The translations under genes were made by a program, and so were the position numbers. Shown here piece by piece: positions 21,974 through 30,666 of a stretch of 53,529 nt of DNA. The notes below the pieces were generated by a model. The model did not search any database. It was not told the DNA's origin and worked only from the letters and a program-made list of their open reading frames with translations. Numbering within the stretch: the first letter of the stretch is position 1; every line of letters begins with the position of its first letter. Source of the DNA: an uncultured Methylophaga sp. (lineage in GTDB: Bacteria > Pseudomonadota > Gammaproteobacteria > Nitrosococcales > Methylophagaceae); assembly GCA_913055695.1 (NCBI GenBank), contig CAJXKF010000011.1, positions 1-53,529 of the forward strand, read 5' to 3'.

Positions 21974-23695
21974 ATGCTCAATATCGAACAGGCAGTTCAA
22001 CAGAAATTTCCCCGTTTTCAACATACCCGTCCCTGGCTTAAAAAGTCGACGCTGGGCTTTTTACGTAAAATCACTCATGAATATGAAGTCAACCGCTTCC
22101 TCGAGTTACATCAGGATCTGCGCGGTTTCGATTTTATTGATCAGGTACTCGATTATTTCAATTTCAGTTACAGTATCAGCCACCGGGACCGGATTAATAT
22201 CCCCGCTACCGGCCGCGTCGTTATCGTCGCCAATCACCCGCTGGGCGCATTGGATGGCCTGTCTCTGCTCAAGCTGGTGGGTGAAGTCAGACGCGATGTC
22301 AAAATCGTCGCTAACGATATGCTGATGAACTTCGCGGCACTCGAATCGCTGTTCCTGCCGGTCGACAACCTGTCTAAATCCACCCGTAAAAGCAGTGTGG
22401 CGCGCATCGTCGACAGCCTCAACAACGATGAAGCTGTTATTGTGTTTCCGGCTGGTGAAGTCTCCAGGATCCGGCCCAGCGGCGTGCGTGATGGCAAATG
22501 GAACAGCGGTTTTCTGAATTTTGCCAAAAAAACCAATGCGCCGATTCTGCCGATCTTTATCGGTGCACGGAACTCCTCATTGTTCTACAGCGCCTCCATG
22601 GTCTATAAGCCACTGTCAGGCATGATGCTGGCGCATGAGATGTTCAATAAAAATTCCAAGAACATCACTATGCGCGTGGGGGAGACGATTCCCTACCAGC
22701 AAATCGAACAGTTGCCACTGGTCAAAGCGGAAAAAACCAAGCTGCTGCGTCGTCACCTGTACCGGCTGGCAAAAGGCAAAAAATCCCTGTTCAAAACCGA
22801 ACAGACGATAGCCCACCCGATAGAAAGACGCTTTATCAAGCGTGAACTGCAGCATGCGGAACTGCTGGGTCAAACCGCAGATAACAAGAAAATCTATCTG
22901 TTTGACTACAAGCCGGACTCAGCAGTGATGCATGAAATTGGACGCCTGCGTGAGCTGACTTTCCGTCAGGTCGGCGAGGGCACCGGCAAGCGCAGGGATC
23001 TGGACCGATATGACCGGGATTATCGTCACCTGATTTTATGGGACGAGCAGGAACTGGAAATTGCCGGAGCCTATCGTCTGGGTGAAGTAAAACGCATTCA
23101 GGCACAGGACAGCAGCCGCGGCATTTATAGTGAGGAGCTGTTTGCTTATGATAAAGACAAAATGCTGCCTTTCTTTGAGCAGGGGATCGAACTGGGCCGT
23201 AGCTTTGTCAGCCCCAGATACTGGGGACGGCGCAGCCTGGATTATCTCTGGTATGGCATCGGTGCCTATCTGCAGCGTTACCCTGAAGTACGTTATCTGT
23301 TCGGCCCTGTGAGTCTCAGTAATAGCTACCCGGAGTTTGCCAAAGCCCTCATTGTCAGTTATTACCGGCATTATTTTGCCGATGAACAGCAGCTGGCTTC
23401 TGCCCGCGTGCCTTTTGTGGTAGATGGTGAACTCAAGCAACAGGTGTGGCAGACGCTGACCGGTGAAGATGCCGAAGAGGATTTTGCTGCCTTACGCGAA
23501 CAACTGACCCATATGAATGTGACCGTGCCGACCCTGTATAAGCAATATGCCGATGTCTGTGAAAAGGGCGGCGTGCGCTTTATCGATTTTAATATCGATG
23601 CTGACTTCGGCCACTGCATTGATGGCCTTGTCATGGTTGATCTGCAGCAGTTAAAAGCCAGCAAACGCAAACGCTATCTAGGGGCTGCAGCCTGA
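21974..23695 (+). CDS. olsF: Bifunctional ornithine lipid acyltransferase, OlsF type
   Basis: The 573-residue protein fuses two acyltransferases. Residues about 60-270 are a PlsC/lysophospholipid acyltransferase domain (NHPLGALDG with H88 and D94; VFPAGEVSR in place of FPEGTR), and residues about 310-470 are an OlsB/hemolysin-like GNAT-fold domain (RELTFRQVGEGTG, GPVSLSNSYP). This order is that of OlsF, which N-acylates ornithine and then O-acylates lyso-ornithine lipid. Such phosphorus-free lipids can replace phospholipids. The upstream Pho-box-like repeat supports this role. Related annotations such as a hemolysin-like lysophospholipid acyltransferase remain possible because substrate cannot be proved. 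ychJ converges directly on its stop. Confidence 0.82.
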   Translation: MLNIEQAVQQKFPRFQHTRPWLKKSTLGFLRKITHEYEVNRFLELHQDLRGFDFIDQVLDYFNFSYSISHRDRINIPATGRVVIVANHPLGALDGLSLLKLVGEVRRDVKIVANDMLMNFAALESLFLPVDNLSKSTRKSSVARIVDSLNNDEAVIVFPAGEVSRIRPSGVRDGKWNSGFLNFAKKTNAPILPIFIGARNSSLFYSASMVYKPLSGMMLAHEMFNKNSKNITMRVGETIPYQQIEQLPLVKAEKTKLLRRHLYRLAKGKKSLFKTEQTIAHPIERRFIKRELQHAELLGQTADNKKIYLFDYKPDSAVMHEIGRLRELTFRQVGEGTGKRRDLDRYDRDYRHLILWDEQELEIAGAYRLGEVKRIQAQDSSRGIYSEELFAYDKDKMLPFFEQGIELGRSFVSPRYWGRRSLDYLWYGIGAYLQRYPEVRYLFGPVSLSNSYPEFAKALIVSYYRHYFADEQQLASARVPFVVDGELKQQVWQTLTGEDAEEDFAALREQLTHMNVTVPTLYKQYADVCEKGGVRFIDFNIDADFGHCIDGLVMVDLQQLKASKRKRYLGAAA

Positions 23696-24160
23696 TTAGC
23701 CGCCATGGCACTGTTTGAATTTTCTGCCGCTGCCACAGAAGCAGCTCTCATTTCGGCCCAGTTTAATCGGCGGCAGGAATAGCCCGTCATGATAAAACCA
23801 GCGGCCGGCTTCACGAGTAAAGCGCGATCGTTCATGTAACTGACCGACAGGATCATCTTCATAGAAAGCGGCAAACTGAACTTCAGCCAGGTTATTGGCT
23901 TCTTTATGATCGATGATTTTCAGCCCCAGCCATTTCGTCCCGGAAATACTTTCCTGCAAAGCTTCGCGCTCTCCCGGATGGCGTTTGGAAGGGTGTAAGG
24001 TCTCCAGCAGGTAGTCGATCAGTCCCAGTTGAAACGCGCTATAGCGAGATCGCATCAGTTTTTCGGCGTTTTCAGCCACTGATTTGTTATGGTGCAGCGG
24101 CTGACAACATTCTTTATACAATAATCCACTGTTGCATGGACAAAGCGATGAATCACTCAT
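23696..24160 (-). CDS. ychJ: UPF0225 protein YchJ, SEC-C motif
   Basis: This 154-residue protein has cysteine-rich SEC-C zinc motifs at both ends: CPCNSGLLYKECC near residues 7-19 and CFCGSGRKFKQCHG near the C-terminus. Between them is the YchJ core with LMRSRYSAF. The family is conserved but its function is not known. Its ATG overlaps the end of the upstream yeeZ-like gene by 8 nt, so they form an operon. The stop codon directly abuts the convergent olsF stop. Confidence 0.93.
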   Translation of the reverse strand: MSDSSLCPCNSGLLYKECCQPLHHNKSVAENAEKLMRSRYSAFQLGLIDYLLETLHPSKRHPGEREALQESISGTKWLGLKIIDHKEANNLAEVQFAAFYEDDPVGQLHERSRFTREAGRWFYHDGLFLPPIKLGRNESCFCGSGRKFKQCHGG

Positions 24161-24941
24161 AATGCTCCTGATTCAGTTGCATCAAGTCCGGATATAGAAG
24201 TTGATAATGTAATCGTTGTTTGATTTTCTGATTGGAAACTATCTTGAAGCTCAGTGTGGCATCCTCAGCAAATTCTGCCAATGGAAAACCTGCCTGTTTA
24301 GCCATAAGCGGATAAAAGTCGCGTTTTTTGGGGTGAGTATCACTGCAGCCGTTAAAGACCTGTCCCCAGGCAGCCTGCTCAATAATGGCATCAATAATGC
24401 CGATGCAATCATCAAAGTGAATCAGATTAATCGGCGCATCAGCTTGTTTCACGGTTTTGCCACCCCGGAAAAACCGGCCAGGATGACGGCCATTACCGAC
24501 AAGGCCGCTAAAACGCAGGATAGTGGTGCTGAATGCCGATGAGCGCCGAAATAACTGCTCAATCTGAAACAGCGGACTATCCGGGTTTTCCGCTCCCTCG
24601 TCTTCAGTAACGATACGGTTAAGACTCCGGTAAACCGAACTGGAACTGACAAACAGCACTTTGCTGACAGGACTGCGTTCAATGGCTTCTATCAGGCGCT
24701 CAAAGCCGGTGAGGTTCTTACAGGTGATATTGATAATCAGGATGTCGGTATTGAGAAAGTTTTTATCGATGGAGCGATCCTGATCAATATCGACTATAAA
24801 GCTATCAAAACCAGCCTGATTCAATTCAGTCTGCTTGCTTTCACTGCGCGTCGATAATTTTAGCGGATGGCCTTTGGCGGCAAAATGGACCGCCAGCGGT
24901 CTGCCCAGCCAGCCACTACCAAGAATACTGATGGTATCGAT
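24153..24941 (-). CDS. yeeZ: NAD(P)-binding epimerase-like protein, YeeZ family, with apparent ATC start
   Basis: The product resembles E. coli YeeZ, an extended-SDR-like protein of unknown function: Rossmann motif LGSGWLGRPLA near residues 7-17, FVSSSSVYRS in the middle, and RFSGLVGNGRHPGRFF. No ATG, GTG or TTG lies in frame before the Rossmann motif; the first is TTG at 24824, which would delete the nucleotide-binding loop. The frame opens after a TGA at 24947-24945. ATC at 24941 lies 6 nt after AGAGAGG and puts the GxG loop exactly where E. coli YeeZ has it, so an AUC start (262 residues) is the best reading. A start-codon mutation or sequencing error is the alternative. The gene runs into ychJ. 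Confidence 0.75.
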   Translation of the reverse strand: MDTISILGSGWLGRPLAVHFAAKGHPLKLSTRSESKQTELNQAGFDSFIVDIDQDRSIDKNFLNTDILIINITCKNLTGFERLIEAIERSPVSKVLFVSSSSVYRSLNRIVTEDEGAENPDSPLFQIEQLFRRSSAFSTTILRFSGLVGNGRHPGRFFRGGKTVKQADAPINLIHFDDCIGIIDAIIEQAAWGQVFNGCSDTHPKKRDFYPLMAKQAGFPLAEFAEDATLSFKIVSNQKIKQRLHYQLLYPDLMQLNQEHYE

Positions 24942-25055
24942 AAGTCACCTCTCTTTGATGGGCGCCATTCTAACGTAATTGAGCTCAGAGAATCCTCCCG
25001 GATTCATTTTGCATTGCGGGTGTCTTATTGGGGAATTACCGTTAAAATCAGATTT

Positions 25056-25580
25056 ATGAGTGCACCTGACCCCCCTAAATTATTTTCCGGCAGACTCCTT
25101 ACCTTTCTGTTCTGGCTGTTTTTTATGGCGTCGCTGACGCTGTTTTTCAACGGACTGATTCTGGAGCGCGATAACCCCAATCATGCACTGATGAGTTCAG
25201 AATCTGTGACGGGTGAGGTGGTACTGGAGCGTAACCGCGCCGGCCACTATCTGGCGCCCGGCCTGATTAACGGCCATCCGGTTAATTTCCTGCTTGATAC
25301 CGGAGCTACGCATGTCAGCGTGCCTGAAAGCGTCGCAAAAGCGGCCGGGCTTGAGAAAGGCGCGCGTGGCATGGTGTCCACCGCAAACGGCGTTATCACC
25401 GTTTATCAGACCAGGCTCGACAAAGTGCAGTTGGGCGGCATTACCCTGCAGAATATTCAGGCCAGCATCAATCCGCATATGCCAGATGATGTGGTGTTAC
25501 TGGGGATGAGCTTTATGAAGCATCTTGATATGACGCAGCGCGAAGGCAAGCTGACGCTGAGAGTGCCTAATTCAGGATAA
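25056..25580 (+). CDS. Membrane-anchored retropepsin-like aspartic protease (clan AA, TIGR02281-like)
   Basis: The 174-residue protein has one N-terminal membrane segment (about residues 13-35) followed by a periplasmic retropepsin-like domain. The catalytic DTGAT is at residues 81-85, and the flap-side and core strands TANGVITVYQ and LLGMSFMKHL follow. A single DTG motif implies an active dimer. Physiological substrates of this bacterial family are not known to me. The frame stays open 63 codons upstream, but that part overlaps the divergent yeeZ-like gene and has no family resemblance, so ATG at 25056 was chosen. The end overlaps the convergent gene by 9 nt. Confidence 0.83.
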   Translation: MSAPDPPKLFSGRLLTFLFWLFFMASLTLFFNGLILERDNPNHALMSSESVTGEVVLERNRAGHYLAPGLINGHPVNFLLDTGATHVSVPESVAKAAGLEKGARGMVSTANGVITVYQTRLDKVQLGGITLQNIQASINPHMPDDVVLLGMSFMKHLDMTQREGKLTLRVPNSG

Positions 25581-25850
25581 GTTGATTTTTATCACCCGCA
25601 TGAACGGAAAATCCATGCTGGCGATGATTTCAGTGTCCGGATAATAAATCATATCAACGCGTGCGCCTTTTAATGATTTGTAAAGCTTGCGGCGCTTGTA
25701 TTTGAAAGGGATTTCCTGACCCTCAATCAGGATCGTGTTTAACACCCATTCACCGTCACGACGCTGTACATGGGAGCTCACTTTCTGCATCGTCGAATGC
25801 GTGAGCGACTCATGTTCATTCAACAGCTTTTTGGTGCTTTTAACCTTCAC
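25572..25850 (-). CDS. Conserved small hypothetical protein
   Basis: This 92-residue protein starts with GTG at 25850, inside the end of the upstream lytic transglycosylase gene (11-nt overlap), which suggests coupled translation. It is soluble and basic at the N-terminus, with likely beta strands at VLNTILIEGQEIPFKYKRR and a MIYYPDTE segment. A later in-frame ATG (residue 21) is an alternative start. I have the impression of similar uncharacterised proteins in other Gammaproteobacteria but can assign no function. Confidence 0.7.
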   Translation of the reverse strand: MKVKSTKKLLNEHESLTHSTMQKVSSHVQRRDGEWVLNTILIEGQEIPFKYKRRKLYKSLKGARVDMIYYPDTEIIASMDFPFMRVIKINLS

Positions 25851-26511
25851 GGCGATAACGCTGATGCAGAATGCCGACGCGCTCTACATAGACCTTGGTT
25901 TCAGCATAGGGTGGAATACCGTTATATCTCTTTACCGCATTGGGGCCGGCGTTATAGGCGGCAGTGGCCAGCTTGATATCACCCTCAAACTGCTTCAGCA
26001 GACCCGCTAAATATTTTACGCCGCCTTCGATATTCTGATTGGCATCAAAGGCATTGTGGACGCCCAGGTCTTTAGCCGTCCCCGGCATCAGTTGCATCAG
26101 ACCCTGAGCGCCCTTATTGGAAAGGGCTTTGGCATTAAAGGCCGATTCGGCATGAATGACGGCGCGGACCAGTGCCGGATCGACCTGATATTTCAGCGCA
26201 ATACGGTTGACCTCAGCGGCATAGGAGGCCGTGTTGAGGCTGATAGTGTGCCAGTTGATTGTTGAATCCGGATTACAGGCAAAGCAGCTGTATTTCAATA
26301 CTTCAAAGCTGCCATGTCTGGGCTTTTGATCGGAAAACACAAAGCCGTCACCGGTTTGGGATTTGTAAATCACGGTGTGCTGACCGGATGAAGAGCCGAC
26401 ATTACTGAACTCGACACTGCCATCCGCATTCTGAATACGTTTGATAGTCTCTGACTGAGCCAGGGCAGGTATTAACAATAGCAGGAGCGGGTAGAACTTG
26501 ATCGATTTCAT
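25840..26511 (-). CDS. Lytic transglycosylase, SLT domain
   Basis: This secreted muramidase-like enzyme would cleave peptidoglycan glycan strands to 1,6-anhydro products in the periplasm. The 223-residue product has a signal peptide (about residues 1-20, ending LAQS), a short middle region with a conserved CFAC pair, and a C-terminal SLT domain: catalytic E122 in IHAESAFN, GLMQLMPGTA and AAYNAGPNAV. It is close to Slt/MltC-like family 1 enzymes. It overlaps the upstream CopD-like gene by 4 nt and the downstream small gene by 11 nt, forming a three-gene unit. Confidence 0.92.
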   Translation of the reverse strand: MKSIKFYPLLLLLIPALAQSETIKRIQNADGSVEFSNVGSSSGQHTVIYKSQTGDGFVFSDQKPRHGSFEVLKYSCFACNPDSTINWHTISLNTASYAAEVNRIALKYQVDPALVRAVIHAESAFNAKALSNKGAQGLMQLMPGTAKDLGVHNAFDANQNIEGGVKYLAGLLKQFEGDIKLATAAYNAGPNAVKRYNGIPPYAETKVYVERVGILHQRYRREG

Positions 26512-26978
26512 ACCATCGGCCAGTAACGTCCCGAAGCGCCGATCACGATGGTGATAAGGCCCAGTATCAGGTTAAGCAAAACCAGTTTGCGGATTTGTGT
26601 CAACGCATTGCGGCCGGTGATCCAGTCATGTTCGGCCACTGCCCATTTGAGTTTTTTAAACGGGTTGAAAAACACATGCATGAAAATCAGCATCATAAAT
26701 ATGCCGACAAGCAGCATGATATGCACATGCACGCCGACACCATCGACACCGCCCATGCCTCCCAGCAGGTGAATCATCCAGAAACCGCTTGCCAGCAGGG
26801 TGATAATCGCAATCCATACCCAGACAAAAAACAGTCTGAAAACCTGACTCCATAGCGGCAGGCGTTGTTCAGGCGGTAATAGCCCGGCAGCGCTGGGTCG
26901 CAATATCATATAGGCGAAAAACATGCCTCCTACCCAGATCACGGCAGCGAGAAGATGCAATGGGATGGCAAAAGTCAT
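26508..26978 (-). CDS. CopD-like integral membrane protein
   Basis: This 156-residue protein has four predicted membrane helices. The first contains HLLAAVIWVGGMFFAY, a pattern typical of the CopD/DUF2269 superfamily with a histidine at the membrane face, and further histidines occur in HVHIMLL and FMHVFF. Such proteins are often linked to heme or copper but the function here is unknown. ATG at 26978 is preceded by AAGGAGA, a strong ribosome binding site. It is the first gene of a minus-strand unit with the transglycosylase. Confidence 0.78.
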   Translation of the reverse strand: MTFAIPLHLLAAVIWVGGMFFAYMILRPSAAGLLPPEQRLPLWSQVFRLFFVWVWIAIITLLASGFWMIHLLGGMGGVDGVGVHVHIMLLVGIFMMLIFMHVFFNPFKKLKWAVAEHDWITGRNALTQIRKLVLLNLILGLITIVIGASGRYWPMV

Positions 26979-26999
26979 GGCTGTCTCCTTACAACTGGG

Positions 27000-28520
27000 C
27001 TATGAGGCGATTGTAAGCCCTTCGAGCTTGATTCGCCATTGTTTCGGGCCTGATTCATGTACCGAATCACCATGACTGTCGACGGCGACGGTAACCGGCA
27101 TATTCTCAACATGAAACTCGCGTATCGCCTCCATACCCAGTTCCTCGAAGGCAATCATACGGGATGACTTGATGGCTTTAGATACCAGATAGGCAGCGCC
27201 GCCAATCGCAATCAGGTAAACAGAACGATGCTTTTTAATGCTCTCAATAGTGGCCTCACCACGCTCGGCTTTGCCGATCATGCCCAGCAGGCCGGTCTCG
27301 CCCAGCATCATATCGGTAAATTTATCCATCCGTGTCGCAGTCGTGGGGCCTGCGGGGCCAACGACTTCACCTGCAACAGGATCGACCGGTCCGACGTAAT
27401 AGATAAAGCGGTTATGAAAATCGAGACCATCAGGCAGTGGCTGACCTTTAGCCAGCATATCGGCAATTTTCTTGTGTGCGGCATCACGGCCCGTTAACAA
27501 ATGACCGGAGAGTAATAAGGTTTCTCCCGGCTGCCATTGCTCAATATCCGCCTGTGTCACTGTATCGAGGTTTACACGGCGCGTATTCTCAGCCGCTTGC
27601 CAGGTAATATCCGGCCAGTCATCGAGGCTCGGCGGTTCGAACTCGGCCGGACCGCTGCCATCCAGCGTGAAATGAATGTGGCGCGTGGCAGCGCAGTTGG
27701 GAATCATGGCTACCGGCAGAGAGGCGGCATGGGTTGGATAGTCGCTGATTTTGACATCGAGCACTGTAGTCAGACCGCCCAGGCCTTGGGCGCCGATACC
27801 GAGTTTGTTTACTTTTTCATACAATTCAATGCGCAGTTTTTCGACCGCTGTTTGCGGGCCGCGCTCGATCAGTTCCTGTATGTCGATGGGGTGCATCAGC
27901 GATTCTTTGGCCATCAGCATGGCTTTTTCTGCAGTGCCACCGACACCAATGCCGAGCATGCCAGGCGGACACCAGCCAGCGCCCATTTTGGGTACAGTCT
28001 CCAGTACCCAGTCGACCAGACTGTCACTGGGGTTGAGAATGGTGAATTTGGCTTTGTTCTCACTACCACCGCCTTTGGCGGCAATCTGAATCTCCACCGT
28101 ATCACCGGGCACTATCTGGGTATGAATCACTGCCGGCGTATTGTCTCTGGTGTTCTGTCGACTGCCCAGCGGGTCTGACACGACTGAGGCGCGTAGTACA
28201 TTATCCGGGTGCGTATAAGCACGCCTGACACCTTCATTGATCATGTCGTCCAGGCTCATGTCGGCATCCCATTGCACATTCATGCCGACTTTGACAAAGA
28301 CATTAACGATACCAGTGTCCTGACAGATGGGCCGGTTATTCTCGGCGCACATTCTTGAGTTGACCAGAATCTGAGCGATGGCATCGCGCGCGGCTGGGGA
28401 CTGCTCACGTTCATAGGCCCGGCTCATCGCCTGAATAAAGTCTTTCGGGTGATAACAGGCGATAAACTGCAGGGCGTCGGCGACGCTATCGATGAGATCA
28501 GATTGTTTGATGCAACTCAT
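27000..28520 (-). CDS. fumA: Class I fumarate hydratase (iron-sulfur)
   Basis: This enzyme converts fumarate to malate with an oxygen-sensitive 4Fe-4S cluster. The 506-residue product has the N-terminal alpha domain with RPICQDTGIVNVFVKVG near residue 65 and PNCAATRH near residue 225, carrying likely cluster cysteines, then the beta domain with LLTGRDAAHKK and GPAGPTTATRMD. ATG at 28520 was chosen; a TTG four codons upstream overlaps the proS stop and is an alternative. It follows proS closely on the minus strand. A tartrate dehydratase activity cannot be excluded but the full-length two-domain form fits fumarase. Confidence 0.93.
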   Translation of the reverse strand: MSCIKQSDLIDSVADALQFIACYHPKDFIQAMSRAYEREQSPAARDAIAQILVNSRMCAENNRPICQDTGIVNVFVKVGMNVQWDADMSLDDMINEGVRRAYTHPDNVLRASVVSDPLGSRQNTRDNTPAVIHTQIVPGDTVEIQIAAKGGGSENKAKFTILNPSDSLVDWVLETVPKMGAGWCPPGMLGIGVGGTAEKAMLMAKESLMHPIDIQELIERGPQTAVEKLRIELYEKVNKLGIGAQGLGGLTTVLDVKISDYPTHAASLPVAMIPNCAATRHIHFTLDGSGPAEFEPPSLDDWPDITWQAAENTRRVNLDTVTQADIEQWQPGETLLLSGHLLTGRDAAHKKIADMLAKGQPLPDGLDFHNRFIYYVGPVDPVAGEVVGPAGPTTATRMDKFTDMMLGETGLLGMIGKAERGEATIESIKKHRSVYLIAIGGAAYLVSKAIKSSRMIAFEELGMEAIREFHVENMPVTVAVDSHGDSVHESGPKQWRIKLEGLTIAS

Positions 28521-28528
28521 GGGTCGGT

Positions 28529-30238
28529 TCAACTCAGTTTCTGTTTGACCGCACTGATAACTTCATCCAGCGGCAAGTCTTCACCGTCCCCGGTGCGACG
28601 GTTTTTATATTCGATTTGACCATTATCCAGACCGCGTTCGCCCAGAATCAGACGATGCGGAATCCCCATCAGCTCCATATCGGCAAAAGCGACTCCGGGG
28701 CGCAGACCACGGTCATCAAACAGCACATCGATACCGGCTTCAGTCAGCTGTTGATAAATTTCTTCGGCTTTTTCTCTCACTCTGGCTGATTTGTGGGCAT
28801 TGACCGGCACCAGCACGACCTGGAACGGTGCAATCGCTTCCGGCCAGATAATGCCGCGATCATCGTGGTTTTGTTCAATCGCAGCGGCCACCACCCGTGA
28901 CACACCGATGCCATAACAGCCCATGGTCATGATTTGCGATTTGCCCGATTCGGTCAGCACCACGGCATTCATCTTCTTGCTGTAATTGTCACCCAACTGG
29001 AAGATATGACCGACTTCAATACCGCGGGCGATTTCCAGCATGCCCTGGCCATCCGGACTGGGGTCGCCGGCGACCACATTACGCAGATCGGCGGTTTCTG
29101 GTTCCGGCAAGTCCCGGCCCCAGTTAACGCCGGTGAGATGTTTCTCGTCTTCATTGGCACCGCAGACAAAGTCAGCTACAAAGGCGGCTGAATGATCCAC
29201 CAATACCGGAATCTCAAGTCCGACCGGGCCAATCGAACCGATATTGGCACCGCAGACTTCCAGTACCTGTTCCGGGGTCGCGAAGGTTAAAGGTTCAGCA
29301 ACCAGCGGATGTTTTTCAGCTTTGATTTCATTCAGGTCATGATCACCCCGCAGTACCAATGCCACCACGCTGCCTTCTTCAGCGCCTTCAACCAGCAGGG
29401 TTTTGAGGCATTGTGCTGCCGGTTTATTCAAAAATTCGCTGACTTCTTCAATGGTGTGTTTTTGCGGCGTATCCACAGGGGTCATGGATTCACTGGCAGC
29501 AGGGCGTTCACCAGCTGGTGCGACAGCTTCAGCCAGCTCAACGTTAGCTGCGTAATCACTGCTGTCACTGAAAGCGATGGCATCTTCGCCGGAGCTGGCC
29601 AGTACGTGGAATTCATGTGAGGCATTACCGCCAATGCTGCCTGTATCGGCCTGAACAGCACGGAAATCAAGGCCGATACGGCTGAAGATCCTTGAGTAGG
29701 CGGCGTACATATCATCATAAGTCTGTTGCAGTGAAGCCTGATCCAGATGGAAGGAATAGGCGTCTTTCATCAGGAACTCACGGGCGCGCATCAGACCGAA
29801 ACGGGGACGGATTTCATCACGGAATTTGGTTTGGATCTGATAGAAATTGACCGGCAGTTGTTTATAACTGCGGATTTCCTGACGTACCAGATCAGTGATG
29901 ACCTCTTCATGGGTCGGACCGTAGCAGAAATCACGCTGGTGGCGGTCAACAAGGCGTAGTAATTCCGGTCCGTATTTTTCCCAGCGCTGACTTTCCTGCC
30001 ACAGCTCAGCGGGCTGCACGGATGGCATCAACACTTCCTGAGCACCGCTGTTGTTCATTTCCTCACGAATGATGGCTTCGGTTTTTCTCAGCACTCTGAG
30101 CCCGATTGGCAGCCAGGTGTAGAGGCCGGAAGCCAGGCGACGAATCAGGCCGGCCCGCAGCATGAGCTGGTGGCTGACAATCTCGGCATCGGCTGGGGTT
30201 TCTTTCAGAGTGGAAATGAGCAGGTTAGAGGCACGCAT
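28529..30238 (-). CDS. proS: Prolyl-tRNA synthetase
   Basis: ProS charges tRNA-Pro and is essential. The 569-residue product is the bacterial type: class II motif 2 region with [20 protein letters not shown] near residue 135, an editing insertion (about residues 230-390) with the YbaK-like domain that hydrolyses Ala-tRNA-Pro, motif 3 GCYGIGVSR near residue 440, and the anticodon-binding domain at the end. ATG at 30238. It follows a terminator and has its own transcription start by implication. fumA lies directly downstream. Confidence 0.98.
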   Translation of the reverse strand: MRASNLLISTLKETPADAEIVSHQLMLRAGLIRRLASGLYTWLPIGLRVLRKTEAIIREEMNNSGAQEVLMPSVQPAELWQESQRWEKYGPELLRLVDRHQRDFCYGPTHEEVITDLVRQEIRSYKQLPVNFYQIQTKFRDEIRPRFGLMRAREFLMKDAYSFHLDQASLQQTYDDMYAAYSRIFSRIGLDFRAVQADTGSIGGNASHEFHVLASSGEDAIAFSDSSDYAANVELAEAVAPAGERPAASESMTPVDTPQKHTIEEVSEFLNKPAAQCLKTLLVEGAEEGSVVALVLRGDHDLNEIKAEKHPLVAEPLTFATPEQVLEVCGANIGSIGPVGLEIPVLVDHSAAFVADFVCGANEDEKHLTGVNWGRDLPEPETADLRNVVAGDPSPDGQGMLEIARGIEVGHIFQLGDNYSKKMNAVVLTESGKSQIMTMGCYGIGVSRVVAAAIEQNHDDRGIIWPEAIAPFQVVLVPVNAHKSARVREKAEEIYQQLTEAGIDVLFDDRGLRPGVAFADMELMGIPHRLILGERGLDNGQIEYKNRRTGDGEDLPLDEVISAVKQKLS

Positions 30239-30262
30239 TGCTTGTTGTTATTCCTGTATCGC

Positions 30263-30293
30263 AAAAAGGGCACCGCCGGAAGCCGGCGGTGCC
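30263..30293 (-). terminator. Rho-independent terminator after the MIF-family gene
   Basis: GGCACCGCCGG (30269-30279) and CCGGCGGTGCC (30283-30293) form a perfect 11-bp stem with a 3-nt loop. On the minus strand it is followed by CTTTTT (30268-30263). It ends transcription coming from the genes at 30320-31134 before proS. Confidence 0.9.
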
Positions 30294-30319
30294 AGTCGTT
30301 AAGAGTATTGGTTAAATGG

Positions 30320-30655
30320 TCAAAAGGTACTGTGATTCCAGCCCCAGTTCTGACGCTCTGAGTCGGTCATGCTGATATAAATCCGGCCGCCATCAATACC
30401 GAGTTGTTCGTTAATCATTGAACACAAGGTATCGGAAAAGCCCTGTCTATCGCCGGGCAGGCCTAGCGAACGATAATCAAGTAGCGCTGCCGGTGCATTA
30501 CTGCCACCGAACAGCATCGGTTTTTGCTGGTCGACAGTCACCATGACATAGGTTTCCGGTTTGCCTGAAGCTCTGGATACGGTCTGGCTGGCGACTTTCA
30601 GTAAAGTCGCTTCATCTTTGACTTCCTGGTTGGTACGAATATTAAGATAGGGCAT
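30320..30655 (-). CDS. MIF/tautomerase-superfamily protein
   Basis: The 111-residue protein starts MPYLNIRTN; after removal of Met the N-terminal proline would be the catalytic base, as in phenylpyruvate tautomerase and MIF. The family pattern continues with PETYVMVTV near residue 33 and ends NWGWNHSTF, typical of bacterial MIF-like proteins. The physiological substrate is unknown. ATG at 30655 is preceded by AAGGAGA. It is 11 nt from the upstream DUF4124 gene and ends at a strong terminator. Confidence 0.88.
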   Translation of the reverse strand: MPYLNIRTNQEVKDEATLLKVASQTVSRASGKPETYVMVTVDQQKPMLFGGSNAPAALLDYRSLGLPGDRQGFSDTLCSMINEQLGIDGGRIYISMTDSERQNWGWNHSTF

Positions 30656-30666
30656 CTTGTTCTCCT

